From positions 179,871,690-179,935,689 of the forward strand of contig NC_039362.1 of the NCBI RefSeq assembly GCF_003573695.1: a stretch of 64,000 nucleotides of DNA. Direction: 5' to 3'. Below, in pieces: positions 1 to 11,687 of the stretch (positions are counted from its first letter, which is position 1; each line of letters starts with the position of its first letter). The notes under the pieces were generated by a model. That model was not told where the DNA came from and did not search any database. It saw nothing but the letters and a program-made list of their open reading frames with translations. Origin of the DNA: Papaver somniferum (taxonomy: Eukaryota; Streptophyta; Magnoliopsida; Ranunculales; Papaveraceae). A program made the position numbers and the translations under genes.

Positions 1-2578
1 TTACCAAACCAAGCACACTATCGCTTGAGTCCTGCTGAGCATGAGATATTACAGGGACAGGTAAATGATTTGCTTACAAAGGGTTTGATACGACCTAGCA
101 ACAGTCCTTGTGCCAGTCCTGCCTTCTTGGTTAGTAAAAAAGACAATGGATGGAGGATGTGTATCGATGCAGAGCATTAAATCGCATCACCATTCCTTAT
201 AGATTTCCGATCCCGCGTATTGATGATATGATTGATTTACTGTCGGGCTCTATTATTTTTACTAAGTTGGATTTACGCAGTGGTTACCACCAAATACGCA
301 TTCGAGGTGGAGATGAGTGGAAAACAACATTCAAGACACGTGAAGGTTTATATGAATGGCTGGTCATGCCATTTGGGTTATCTAATGCACCTAGTACTTT
401 TATGCGACTTATGAATCAGGTTCTCCAACCCTTTCTCAGTAAATTTGTTATTGTCTATTTTGATGACATACTAATTTTTAGTCGCAATGAGCCAGAACAC
501 CTCCAACATCTTTCACAAGTGTTTCAAGTTCTTGCTGACAACTCTTTATATGTTAATTTGAAGAAGTGTACCTTCATGTCTTCTTCAGTAACATTTTTGG
601 GATATGTGATTTCTACTGATGGTATTCATGTCGATCCTTCTAAAGTTCAAGCAATTGAAGATTGGCCAGTTCCTACTTCTATTCGTGATGTTCGTAGTTT
701 TCATGGTCTGGCTTCTTTCTATCGAAGATTTGTGAATAACTTTAACTCTATTTCTGCACCTTTGACTGACTGTCTCAAGAAGGAGAAGTTTGAGTGGACG
801 GAAGCAATGGATAAAAGCTTTATTCTTCTTAAAGAAAATCTTTGTACGACACCAATTCTTTCACTTCCGAATTTCAACAAGCCTTTTGAAATAAATTGTG
901 ATGCATCTGTTGTTGGTATTGGTACAGTATTATCACAGGAGGGTCATCCAATTGCATATTACAGTGAGAAGAATTCAGATGAACAAAAGAAATGGTCTAC
1001 ATATGAATTAGAGTTATTGGCTCTTGTTCAATCTCTTAAGCAGTGGCATACTTATCTTATACATAGGGAATTTGTTGTCAACACTGACAACCATGCTTTG
1101 AAGTTTTTGAATACTTCTGCTAAAGTTAACAGAATGCATGATCGATGGCTTTCCACACTCAACAAATACACTTTCTCCATGAGACATAAAAGTGGCAAAT
1201 TGAATCAAGTTGCTGATGCCTTAAGTAGAAGAAGTCATCTATTAACAACAATTCGTAATGAGAGTTATGCATTTGACTATATCAAAGACATTTATCCAGA
1301 AGATGAAGATTTTGGCAAACTATGGGATCAATGCAGTTCTCAAACTCATGGGGTTGATGATTTTCTTATACAAGAAGGTTTTCTTTTTAAAGGGAATCGA
1401 TTATGTATTCCTCAAGGGTCTTTACGTTTACATCTTATGCGAGAATTACATGGCAGTGGTCTTGGTGGTCATTTTGGGAGAGTTAAACCATTTCCCTGAT
1501 TGAAGAAAGATATTTCTGGCCATCTTTGAAACGTGATGTACAAAATTTCGTACAAAAATGCATGGTCTGTCAGAGAGCAAAGGGTACAATTCAAAATACC
1601 GGGTTGTATACTCCTTTACCAGTTCCTGATGCACCTTGGGTTGATATAAGTATGGATTTTATACTTGGTTTACCTCGTACTGCTAGAGGTAATGATTCTG
1701 TTATGGTCGTAGTTGATCGTTACTCTAAAATGGCTCACTTCGTAGCTTGTAAGAAATCAACTGACGCTTATAATGTTGCTTCTTTGTTCTTTAAAGAAGT
1801 AGAAAGATTGCATGGGGTTCCAAAGTCTATCACTTCTGACAGAGATACCAAATTTTTGAGTTATTTCTGGAAAAGTTTATGGATGCGCTTAGGCACAGTT
1901 TTATAATTCAGCACAACTTCACATCCGCAAACTGATGGACATACTGAGGTTGTTAATAGATCACTTGGGAATTTGATTAGAGATAAGTGCCTGGATAATA
2001 GTAAGCAGTGGAATGTGTTATTGCCACATATGGAATTCTCTTTCAAAACTTATGTGAATCGTTCTATTGGGAAAACTCCATTTGAGATTGTGTACTCTAA
2101 AGTACCTAATCATACTCTTGATTTGGTAGCCTTACCCACCACACAGAGTACAAACACTGCAGCCGACTCTTTTGTAGACAAAGCAACTGAATTACATAAT
2201 GAAGTAAAATCTAAACTGGAGAAGTCCAATTCTAAATATAAACAGGATGCTGATAAACGCAAGAGGTTTAAAACCTTCAAGGAAGGGGAGCTCGTGATGA
2301 TACATCTAAGAAAAGAGAGATTTCCAGTGGGTACTTATAATAAAACCAAGATGAATAAATATGGTCCTTTCAAGGTTTTAAAGAAGATCAATGATAATGC
2401 TTATGTTATTGATCTACCAAATGATTGGAATATCTCCAACATATTTAATGTTCAAGAGATTTTTACGTTTCATGGTGACAATGAACTTCTGGTTTGTTTG
2501 GACAACTCGAGGACGAGCTTTAATCTAGAAGGGGGGACTGATGCAGGGCATACTACAATTCCAGAAGATTCCGCTTAG
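1..2578 (+). pseudogene. Ty3/gypsy pol polyprotein (RT-RNase H-integrase), broken
   Basis: Reading begins in the RT fingers in frame 1. A frameshift near 165-172 moves it to the frame that runs to 1499. RT landmarks are [11 protein letters not shown] at about 261 and the catalytic YFDD box at about 453. The RNase H segment starts with the FEINCDAS motif near 885. Integrase starts with the His half of an HHCC zinc finger near 1435; a second frameshift near 1490 precedes its Cys half (CMVCQ, about 1560). The integrase core keeps its acidic residues (VDISMDF about 1640, TSDRDTKF about 1835, TEVVNRS about 1945). One in-frame TAA lies at 1904-1906. The C-terminal part has a GPF/Y-like segment (YGPFKVL, about 2360), and the frame runs through the PPT into the LTR. 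Family assignment is secure; function is lost unless the breaks are assembly errors. Confidence 0.9.
2527..2538 (+). other. Polypurine tract of the Ty3 element
   Basis: A purine run with six consecutive G residues (2531-2536) sits directly before a TG dinucleotide that would open the 3' LTR. This is the expected position of the plus-strand primer. Confidence 0.7.
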
Positions 2579-2831
2579 AGGTTTTGCTTCCATGGTTTCC
2601 TAGTTTCAGTCTTTCTTATTTTTAGGATTCTTTTAGATTTCCTTTAAGTTTTCTGTTTCCTAGTTTAGTTATTCTTCAAGCCTATATAAAGGCTAGATTA
2701 AGTCTTGTAAGAGCTATCTATTACTCAATCAAATTATTAAACACAAAACTTATCTTTCTCTTCTTGCTTGAATTCTCTTCTCTTCTTGCTTATATCAATC
2801 TAGTATTGCTTTCTTTTACCTTGTTCCACAT
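2539..2831 (+). repeat. Putative 3' LTR
   Basis: Begins TGATGCAGGG just after the polypurine tract. It contains a clear TATATAAA box at 2683-2690, followed by pyrimidine-rich transcribed sequence, as in a short plant LTR of about 290 bp. The end at CA (2830-2831) is a guess because no partner LTR is in the window. Confidence 0.55.
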
Positions 2832-3059
2832 TAATTTTCTTATTATAACTTACCTGAACTATTATGGAAGATGTCCTGGCCTTGCTTAAAAAAAAAAACA
2901 ATGCAGCTTAGCACATTACTTTGAAATGTTGAGGATCTACTGGCTTGACTATGTTAGGGAAGATGTCTTGTCCTTGCTCTAAGCGTCTAAAAAGACATTT
3001 CATTAGTTAGATGTATTGTAAAATTGTAGATTATTTTTTCTCTTTTAACCATATTTTTT
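2832..3059. other. Spacer with a short direct repeat
   Basis: No gene seen. A sequence of about 22 bases centred on GAAGATGTC and CCTTGCT occurs near 2867 and again near 2951 with two differences. Confidence 0.4.
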
Positions 3060-3230
3060 ATTTGGTGTGATGTGGCTTTCCCTCGCCCCAGTTATCATTT
3101 GATTTGGTAAAGCTAGGCTTAGCCTCACCCCCAATCCCGATATGATTTGGTAAAGCTCGGCTTCGCCTCTCCCCAGTCCCGATACGATTTGGTAAAGCTC
3201 GGCTTCGCCTCGCCTCAGTCCCGATATTCT
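3060..3230. repeat. Tandem repeat, about 42-bp unit, 4 copies
   Basis: The phrase GATTTGGTAAAGCT starts at 3101, 3144 and 3186 (spacing 43 and 42 bp), with a more diverged copy from about 3060. Each unit has a CG-rich half (CTCGGCTTCGCCTC) that stands out from AT-rich surroundings. The open frame on the minus strand here is only a product of the repeat. Confidence 0.85.
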
Positions 3231-4246
3231 CGCAAGTCCCCATTTCTTGTAATCTTATTAAAGTTGCTAGAACTATGAAATTCACGTTGTGTCTTGATGA
3301 GAGTATAATCATTCTTAAGAAATTATGTATTTTGATTAGTTAGGAGTCAACTATTCTTCATATGCACTTTCCCATTTGACAAAAAAATGAACACTAGCCT
3401 CGCTAAACTACTTCTGAGATGAGTCCAAAGTTTAACATAGGATGAATTTATTTATTAGTATTGTTGTGTTATTTTGAATACCAACACTAAAAAATCAAGT
3501 ATTGAATACCAACACTTGATTCGCCTCGCCTCTCCGCGGTGTGCCATTAACAAAATGACCATCTAATTTGGAAGCCAAATGAGAATTAATGGCTCCTTCA
3601 ACTTTAATTTGGTTTAAAAATAAACAAATAAAGGCAGTTATGAAATGGCACACTGAGGAGGGGCTCAGAGTTGTATATGAAATCAACTGAACAATCATAA
3701 AAGAAAAGCTGATGGTTTGTACTCCATGACGAAAGTGACAACAATGGATTAAAGTGTCCCCAAAAAGCGTATTAGAGCTGTCAGGGAAAGTTGTGATGTG
3801 TGCATCTTCATTGTTACTTCCTAACAGGAATTCCGAAGCATACGTTGAGTAGTAAAATCAAATAAATCGTGCCAATGAGAATACAAATTGATAATCGTTG
3901 CATACATGTAGAACTTCCCAAGCTATAGCATATAGAACTATCAAGCCAAGCCAATTTCTGTCAGCAGTACATAAATACATGATCTTCAAACATGAACCTG
4001 CTTTGGCATAACCATCTCAATGGTACCCTGTAAATTGCACATCCACGGTTACATTATAGTTCCCACAACTTTGGCTTGACACCTTAAAATTTGATCTCCG
4101 TCTTCTCCATCCTAACTATATATATGTGCACAGAAATAACCATGAAATAAAAGCAAAAAAATCAACCTAAACAAAAACATCCTAATTAAAATGTTTGTAG
4201 TAACTCTTTACCTATATGGAAATTCATGGCGCATGCTGGTTTACAA
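3231..4246. other. No gene recognised
   Basis: AT-rich sequence with only short chance frames on both strands. One CG-rich patch (TTCGCCTCGCCTCTCCGC, about 3521) resembles the 42-bp repeat unit nearby. Confidence 0.4.
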
Positions 4247-4618
4247 TCAGCTTCGAAATATAACAATGAGACCTGTAATGTATATCAAATCAACAACCCA
4301 AATAATGAATAAGAAACAAAAATTTGAGACAGGGGAGTGTAAGAACTAACTCCGCTTAGCATATGATGAAAGACGATCTAATAGGAGGTTCCACTTCACC
4401 ATCTTTTCCTTTGTCATCGTCTTTCTTGGGTGGAACCTAGTCCGATAGATTGTCATAAAGAGCATAATCAGCTTTGAAATATAAGAATAAGACCTATAAT
4501 CAAAATCAAATCAACAACCAAAAAATGAAAAGGAAAACCAACTTTGAGACAGGGAAGTATAAGAACGAAATCCGATTAGCACATGATGAAAGACGATCTA
4601 ATAGGAGGTTCCACTTCA
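4247..4618. repeat. Tandem duplication, about 220-bp unit
   Basis: Sequence from about 4247 recurs from about 4468 (offset 220-221 bp). The best conserved block is GATGAAAGACGATCTAATAG, at 4365 and 4585. The copies differ by scattered substitutions and small indels, so the duplication is not recent. Confidence 0.8.
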
Positions 4619-5059
4619 TGAGCTAATAGAAAACCAAGTTGCAGAATTGACGTAAAAGATGATTCCAGGGGACATTTCAAACCAAGAGCGGCAACAGTAG
4701 CATTGATAAGGCGTTTTTTGAGAGCTCAACCCATCGAGTACATGTGAATAGAGAGTCAAATGACCAGGCTAAAAATCAAAAAAACCAGCACACAAAATGA
4801 CTGGTTCACATCAAGATGAAGTACACAGAGAATTTGCAAGTTGCAACATTAATTTTCAGCTTATTATAAAAGTGGCCTATTATGTTTAGGAGAAACTGTA
4901 GGAAAAAAATAAACCGCAAGCACATCAAAGTCATCCTAAAAAAGGAAATGCATATAGATGTTTGTACCAATACAGTTCGTGCATTTTTTCACCTTTGACT
5001 GCGTGAAGCAACAATTTTCAAAATTACCTGCACTTGGGACACGCCAGCTGCCTCTATGG

Positions 5060-6183
5060 TCAAGAGAAGTCCATGCGAAACCCCAGATCTGTAAACTGCA
5101 AATGTAGACTTTTAATTTGCAAGTCAGGAGGTACCACGCACAATTGTATATATTTTAATCCTCAAAGACTTAGCTCCAATACCTTTATAAAAATATTAAG
5201 TTTGAGAGACTGTCAACCTCTTGATACCACTATAATGCCGGTCATGGATCTCAATTTTCTTCAATGGCTCTTGCTCAAGAGGTATGCTTAACTTTCCATG
5301 CAGAACTGATTTTTCTGCATCCATTTAAGTAATGACATTTGTGAAAAGTTCTGCATATAATGGAAAATATGTAATAACCAAGACAGAGACACGAAAAGAA
5401 GAGTGCATGTGCGCATTCTAAAGAATACGGAGTGGAGATATACACAAACCTGCAGCCATATTATTTTGTAAAATTTCCCTAGAAGTCATAGCATTGTTGA
5501 GCTGGAAGAACGTATTGTCAATTCTCTGAATCTATTAATAGGTGCCCTTGTCGTTTCGCCTACATTTTAAAGACATTTCTCATACCCTTTCATGGCATAT
5601 ATGAACCCCACTTTGGGGCACTCACCTATAATATAGCTCGAAAACTTAGCTTTCTAAAGAATGCTTAGTATATAGCTGTCATGTATGACAGTCTATCCAT
5701 GAAATGAAATTAGAGTTATTAGATGGTTTCCTTACAATAAAAGGGCTACGCAAAGACTTTTAGGGGGGGGGGGGGAATAAATCAAAAAACATTGCTGCAA
5801 TTTCTAATACCAAATTTGATCAATTGTTGGTGACTAAAGGTAATCAATCAAATAATATTAAAATTAATAAATTTGAAGCACGTACCTGTCAAATGTTTAC
5901 CAAGATTAGTTTTTTCTTTTCATCAGATGTTAACATTCTCGGTGCTTCTACTACCTGGTAAACGATTGCATGAGACACTTCCTTGCCGACTGTGGCCACC
6001 ACGTTAAGAGATTTGATAAAAATTAAATCGCAACAATGTGCCTCATACAATTCTGGTAAAGTTCCTAATTAGCAACAAGAAGAAACAAAAGCATGACTTA
6101 CCAACTTTTTGGCCTTTTTTTGCAAGATTAACAGCAAGCTCAAGATAGTTTATTTGCGAAATTTCAACTCCTCTGGCTTCCTC
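5060..6183 (-). CDS. Unrecognised spliced gene, 3' exons only
   Basis: Four minus-strand segments, 6102-6183, 5955-5989, 5450-5525 and 5060-5088, are each bounded by AG acceptor and GT donor. They join in one consistent reading frame across three introns to a TGA stop at 5060. Together they give about 73 residues, with an ELAVNLAKKGQKV-like helix in the first segment and QLNNAMTSREILQNN in the third. This phase consistency over three junctions is the main evidence for a real gene. I do not recognise the family. The upstream exons and start codon were not found; a candidate segment at about 6465-6560 does not join in frame. It could be a live gene whose 5' part I cannot parse, or a captured fragment. 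Confidence 0.45.
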
Positions 6184-6765
6184 CTAAACACACCAACCTA
6201 ACTAATTACAATGAAGATCAATGGGTAAGCGTTTATTGTTCCATGAACAGATAAACTGAGGAAAGAACTGAATAAAATCATCAAAAGACGTCAGATTTGA
6301 TAAACCCAAACAAAAGAAAGCAGCGGTAAAAAAAACTCGTGATGCGTTTTGCAGTAAAAACCTTATTCGCATTAAGCCACTATCACCTGCATGCTGCATT
6401 ATAATCAATAAAAAGAATACCCTAAATTGAAAAATAGAATTCATACCTTCAGTAGTAATGATGGTTGTAACAACTGCTTTCAAGTGAAAATCGTGAACTC
6501 GAACAACTCTTTGTGACAACATCAACCCCTTCTGTGAATAAGATGAAATAATCAAAACAAAATAAATCAGACATGACCCACATGGAAACAACTGATTTTA
6601 GGGTTAGTACAAAACAATTAGATTTTCACTTGTATACTCAACACAGTTAGAAAATCAAAACAAAACAAAAAAGGAAAACGATGATGAATTAAACGGAGAG
6701 AATTAAAACATGGAAAGGAGAGGAAGAAGGATACAGAGAGAACATGGAGAGGAGAGGATGCATAT
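6184..6765. other. Upstream part of the minus-strand transcription unit, unparsed
   Basis: Contains a minus-strand segment flanked by splice-like sites (about 6465-6560) that is not in phase with the downstream exons, and purine-rich sequence near 6700. No coding claim is made. Confidence 0.3.
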
Positions 6766-6846
6766 CCTAGGGTTTGTTCTTAGGGTTTTTTTTTTTTTTT
6801 TAATGTTTTGTGAGCGAAACAGAAAACTGGCTCTTAGGGTTTGTTT
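6766..6846 (-). promoter_or_regulatory. Telo-box cluster (AAACCCTA), candidate promoter/5' leader
   Basis: On the minus strand AAACCCTA occurs three times in 80 bases, next to a run of A. Plant telo-boxes of this kind are common near start sites of translation-related and cell-cycle genes. Its position upstream of the 5060-6183 exons suggests the 5' end of that gene; this is inference. Confidence 0.35.
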
Positions 6847-6984
6847 TTTGGTTTTATGCTTTGTAGGCGAAATTTATGTGGGAATTCCTATTTTTTCTCT
6901 CGTTTGAGGAAAAGTGAAACAGAGCAATTCTGTGAGAGGGCGACGGTCACCTTTCAACGTGGAGCCTAAGGAGCTTAGGATTTT

Positions 6985-8165
6985 AAAGGAGTTAGATTCA
7001 TTTTATTGATGAAACCATATTTGGTTTCACCATCTACACTTATGGTTTCATATTTCTGTTGGGTGTGTTTTTTGTTGGGTGTGTTTAATTGATATGACCA
7101 CGTTGAATCATTGGTTTTCAGTCATTGGTTTCATAATTATTCAGTTGTGTTTATGGCTTCATCATTTTGTTGGTACTTATGGTTTAGATATGGTTTAACA
7201 ACAGAGAGAAAAAGAGAAACAGAGTCGTATCAGTGCAATGTTTGGTTCCATGTATTCCGTATTGATTTCACTTTTTAATGGTAAAAATGTTGTTAATATT
7301 TTCCGGAACAATATTTGGTTCCATATGTTTTTGTCTAAATTTGTTTTGATGAAACCAATCTTGGTTACCTCAAACAATTTAACTAAACACCAATTTTTTT
7401 GTGTTCTGCAGATGAATGTGGGTCACCGTAAAAAATCATTGTTGCTTCCGTATGGTGAACATGAAAAAGGCTTTGTCCAACGCGTAGGGGAAGAGGATAT
7501 TAGTGTTAAAGAGTACATTGATCTTGTACTGCAGGTTGCTGATGGCAATGAAAAGCGTGTTGCTGGAAGTGAAGAGAATGTCGGTGCTGTAAGTTCAGTG
7601 AATAAATAGCATATCGCAAATGAGTAGATTGCTGGTACTATCAATTGAGTGCTTGCTCAAAATGAAGAGAATGTTGGTGCTGAAGAGAACTCTTATAAAG
7701 CCAAATACGGATGGGCGAGAACTTTGATCGAAAAACTTAAAATATGGGATTTCTAGAGAATATGAAGCACCGCTGGCAAAATATGATGCAGATGATAGGT
7801 TACAACAATATGAACAAACTAGTTGTAATACTTGTTAACTAGATGTAGTCGCATTTTGCAACATTATATGTTTCGATTCCAAATACTGATAATAGTTTAT
7901 AACAAATTTCAATTTCTTATATGTGGTTTTAATTGTCAAATTTACTTTGTCTTGTAAAATTGATTCAAATGTCTGATTGCTTTCAAATGAAAAAATTCTA
8001 AAATAGTGCAGATGAATCCATAAAAAAAATAGTAAAAAATGATGAAACCAAAAATGGTCCTAACATATTCCAGATGAAAACATATGTAATATGATGAAAC
8101 CTATTTTGGTTCCAACATAATATGATGAAACCTGTTTTGGTTCCAGCAAATTATCAAAGCCTCCA
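6985..8165. repeat. GAAACC/GGTTTC near-palindrome repeat region
   Basis: Short imperfect palindromes of the type GATGAAACCnnnTTGGTTyCA occur at about 7010, 7040, 7120, 7229, 7311 and 7348, and again at about 8041, 8093 and 8123. The last two are 30-bp tandem copies. They flank a short open segment (7411-7608), giving a left and a right repeat block. This resembles subterminal repeats of a DNA transposon, but no clean terminal inverted repeats or target duplication were found. Confidence 0.5.
7411..7608 (+). other. Short open segment, possible exon, unrecognised
   Basis: After a TTCTGCAG acceptor-like site an ATG-led frame of 65 codons encodes a charged peptide (MNVGHRKKSLLLPYGEHEKG at its start). 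The sequence after the stop repeats a fragment of its end (GAAGAGAATGTYGGTGCT, about 7571 and 7664), a small internal duplication. No family recognised; it may be part of a transposon-borne gene. Confidence 0.25.
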
Positions 8166-9089
8166 AAACTCTGACAAACTTAATCTAAAACGAAACAAAC
8201 ATAAAACATAATCAACATGTTTAACTGCAAAAAGATGTACACAAGAGAATAAATGAAAAAAACCAGTCAAAACAAATATCAAAATGAAATTTGAAAACTT
8301 AAATTCAATGAATTATAGTCAAAATAACTTCAATTGATGCAATTTCAATTGATAATAAAGCCGAGATATAAATTGAGTTGAAAGCAGATCCAGAATACAG
8401 TGAAACTGTAACTTCGTTTCTATTCATCAATTAAACTAAAAAAAAATCGGCATGAAATTGATCTTGAATTAACTTCTCTTCTCTGAATGATGAAATCGAA
8501 ACCTAAAAACACGAAGAGAATAATAACATGGAAAATCATCTTTTTTTAAATATGATTTCTTAGCAGATGATTAAAAACTAAGAAATCGATCTGAATTCAA
8601 AAATCAGCAGGAGATGATCACAAATCAACTTCTCTTCTATTTTGTGAAATCGAATTTTTGTAAATTGAAACCCTAAGAAATTACACGAAGAAACAGGGAG
8701 AAGATGTGTTTTTGATCTGTTTTCACTTAACTTCCGTCAAAATTTCCTTTGAAATCGACAGAATATGCACGGAAGGTCAGTTCTGGATTTTTGAAAGATC
8801 CTAAAAACTAAATTTACATATAATCAAATGAAATGGGGGTTTTTGTGCCATTTTTTTTCTTCAAATGGTTTTTATTAAGGCCAAATATTATGGCAAGTGT
8901 TTTTGTAATTCAAAGAGTATCACCTTGATTTTTTATAGCTTAATATGTATTAGTAGTGCTAATCAACAAATTTATATTTATTTTCAGTTTAGAATTTCAA
9001 CAAATTCATATTCGTGTTTACTTTTACAACAATGCAATATATATACGTTTACAATTTCAGTTTGGACTTCCTGTATAAAGTACTACAAG
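8166..9089. other. No gene recognised
   Basis: AT-rich. Includes the 3' flank of the CAN gene (below 9090). Frames here are short and unsupported. Confidence 0.4.
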
Positions 9090-10918
9090 TTAGCGGTTTC
9101 CGTCGCGTTTGTTTTTTCTCCATTCCCATGGCTTTTGGGGGTTCGGCGACGCCCATAATCCAACCTGTTTAGCTCTAGCCGCATTCTCCCACTAATTTCA
9201 TTAACAGTCATTAGCAATATGAGTATTACATACGGTTGGTTTGAGGATGAATCAAACTTTTGAGTCGAGGAGAATTCATCTACTAACCTTTATGAGTTCA
9301 GGGCGCTTGTCATACGCTGCATAATGCCATGCACACCCTTTCTTGAGCATCACTTCCTGTAGGATGGGAAGGTAATATACGAAAAATCAGAAACAATAAT
9401 GAAAGATGTTCGGTCGAACAATCTAACCAAGAGAAGCGCTAGTGTGTGAGGTATATATATGTCACCTGTACAAATTTTCCATTGCAATGGATGTCTCCTA
9501 CAAGTCTACCGTACCGATCCTCAGTATACACGTGAATTATCAAACATTTTCCTTGAACCAGCTTAACAAGTTCTTGCTTTGCTTCTTGTCCGTAGGGCAT
9601 TTTACTCTCTGGGCAATCAATTCCACTGTTTTATGATTTAATAAAAAGGCTCCACGGAAGTTAGAAACGATATGGATACCCTCAATTCTAAGCAGTAATC
9701 AAGTGAGAATTAGACTGTACCTCAATCGAACCCGATACTTTTTGGCAAGGATGTCCTCATCGTTGGAACCAGTTAGTACTCTATGCATCACAAGAAAACC
9801 ATAAATAAAAACATATTGCAGCAATAGTTATAACCGAGGAAACACATTAAGTTGGAATGAGCAATACCTATAACCAGCCTCAATAATGGTCTTATGAAGT
9901 GCATCTGCCTTTGGATAATCCTTGGATGCACGTGCTTTCGCTCGTTGTGATGCTGCAACTTGTACAGCCTTGGGTACACTGGGTGCTTCTCTAGGATCTG
10001 AAGCGCTAACATAGACAGTTATGGTATCCCCGTCAGGAATAGCTTTTGCATCCACCTAGTATACATATGGTATGTTAATTAACATTGTGAAATTACTTTG
10101 AAACGAGGGAGGTTACTTGCACTTATTTTCAAGGAGTATGATCTCACCGGAAGTGTATGTAATTCAAACTTCACTCCTTCCGGTACTGAAGTAGGATTTA
10201 TCACGACAGGATCAGGACTTTCAACCTGCGGGTTATCTTGAAGCGGAAGTCCGTAAAACTTCAAGAATCCCTACACCAAAGACAATAACCCCTTAGCATT
10301 TATATTCATCTTAAATCTTCACAATAGCATAATGTCTATAGACATCAATATATACATAATACCTCTACATCATCCTTTTTGTGATGCTTTAGGGTCTGAA
10401 TGACAAGCGCAGATACTTGTTCCGGTGTTTCCGGTGCCGGTATTGCTTCTTGCCATGTCTGAAGTAGTTTGGTGTACCTTCAACATTTCAACAACAATAT
10501 ATTCAAAACTACATATGTAATGAAGTTTATTCCACTTGGATCAAATCCTAAATTCCTGATATAACTTAACCCAGTAGACGACTGAAATTCAATAACACAA
10601 TAGGATTGAAATTGTACCAATTAGCTTGAGCTTTCTTTGATGATACAACAAGTTGACTAAGGCCTTCAGGAACCTACTTGATCCAAAATAAAAAAACTAA
10701 ATTAGATGTTGATTACTATTGTAATTACCAAAAACAAAGAGCTAACCGTTGATCATATCTAAATTGCAGCTATAGCTTCTGAATTGTACCTCAGATGTGA
10801 GCTCAAACTGATTTAGATCATGAGCTAGAGCTGAAACACCAGCAGTGGAAGTTGTTGATCCATGTGCATGATGATGATGAATTGCCTCATGAGCTAAATA
10901 CCTTATAGCATTTCCCAT
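9090..10918 (-). CDS. CAN-type Ca2+-dependent nuclease (staphylococcal nuclease domain)
   Basis: Nine exons on the minus strand: 10790-10918, 10618-10673, 10363-10477, 10148-10270, 9868-10055, 9721-9780, 9466-9625, 9288-9356, 9090-9191. All junctions are GT-AG and in phase, giving 1002 nt and 333 residues, close to the roughly 320 of plant CAN1/CAN2. The SNase fold begins about residue 142: PDGDT (148-152) is the Ca2+-binding Asp region, [13 protein letters not shown] (219-231) carries the Arg and Glu of the active site, and EDRYGR (259-264) the second catalytic Arg. The C-terminal GLWASPN and EWRK motifs are typical of the family. The protein starts MGNAIR, a plausible N-myristoylation site, followed by a HHHHAH run. 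Known family members are plasma-membrane-associated DNA/RNA endonucleases. Oddity: no cysteine lies in the first 20 residues, where family members often have palmitoylated Cys. Confidence 0.93.
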
Positions 10919-11033
10919 TCTCTTTTGTGAAAATGAAACAAGAATTTGAAGAAATTTATAATATACAAAGATAAATTGAAATAACAGATGGGGATTGAAA
11001 GATAGGTGGGATATTTTAGAGCTTGAGAGTTTG

Positions 11034-11043
11034 ACTTATAAAC
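11034..11043 (-). promoter_or_regulatory. Candidate TATA box of the CAN gene
   Basis: GGTTTATAAG on the minus strand, about 116-125 bp upstream of the CAN start codon. The spacing suits a plant promoter with a leader of about 90 bp. Confidence 0.4.
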
Positions 11044-11687
11044 CAATTCATAAGAATCATTTTTCTGCATTCAGTAACCAATAAACCAAGCCAATCCTTT
11101 TGCACGTCTTCTCAGTGTGTGATTGTGATCGAGTTGCATGTCCTAATCAGCCCTTAACGTAAGAATAAGTAGTCTATAATTAAGGTGTGCATTAAAACAT
11201 TGTGTTCTACTTGGGCCATCGGTTGTAACCATAGGTCGACATAAGACCAGTCATTCATCATTTTAGTCTCGTGTCTTGTGGTAGTTAAAAAAACACTAAT
11301 ATTTGATTAATAATTGTCAACTCGTACAACTCAGAACACAGAGATCGGCGAATCGGGATCCTGATGCATATATATACAAATGTCCTAACAAGAACAAGAA
11401 TTTCCAGGAACATATCGAATATTTCAAATTATTAATTATATAATTAGAAAAGAATAGTATATTACGTAACCCCTAGTGCCTTCTTAGTGAGCATAATTAA
11501 ATGTGTCCGCTAATTAAGTTCAAGAACAGTCGGAAGGTGTCCGCTAATTAAGTTCAAGAACGTTCGGCCAACCCGGTGGCAAAGGAGACGCCCCATCTGC
11601 TATGATGCTTGTGATTAAATGGACGGTTTATATTAGAAGATACATTACTCCATACACAAGAAAGTTGAATAGATGCTTGGAAAGAAG
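11044..11687. other. Intergenic, with a 34-bp direct repeat
   Basis: No gene seen. A block starting GTGTCCGCTAATTAAGTTCA occurs at 11503 and again at 11537 (tandem, 34-bp period). Confidence 0.5.

Larger units (their letters stand above)
1..2831 (+). mobile_element. Ty3/gypsy LTR retrotransposon, 3' part only
   Basis: The window opens inside the reverse transcriptase of a Ty3/gypsy (Metaviridae-type) element. Order is RT, RNase H, integrase, polypurine tract, 3' LTR, which is the Ty3 order (integrase after RNase H). The gag, protease and 5' LTR would lie before base 1. At least two frameshifts and one internal stop show it is not autonomous. The right boundary at about 2831 is approximate: it is placed at a CA dinucleotide, and without the 5' LTR the end cannot be fixed. 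Confidence 0.9.

Noticed and set aside
3060..3312. 84-codon minus-strand frame with RSRALPN repeats
   Set aside because: It is the translation of the 42-bp tandem repeat, not a gene.
5763..5774. Poly-G run as a regulatory element or PPT
   Set aside because: Isolated run without LTR or gene context; most likely a slippage-prone homopolymer.
6465..6560. Possible 5' exon of the unrecognised minus-strand gene
   Set aside because: Splice-like borders exist, but every reading frame fails to join the 6183 exon without a stop or phase clash.
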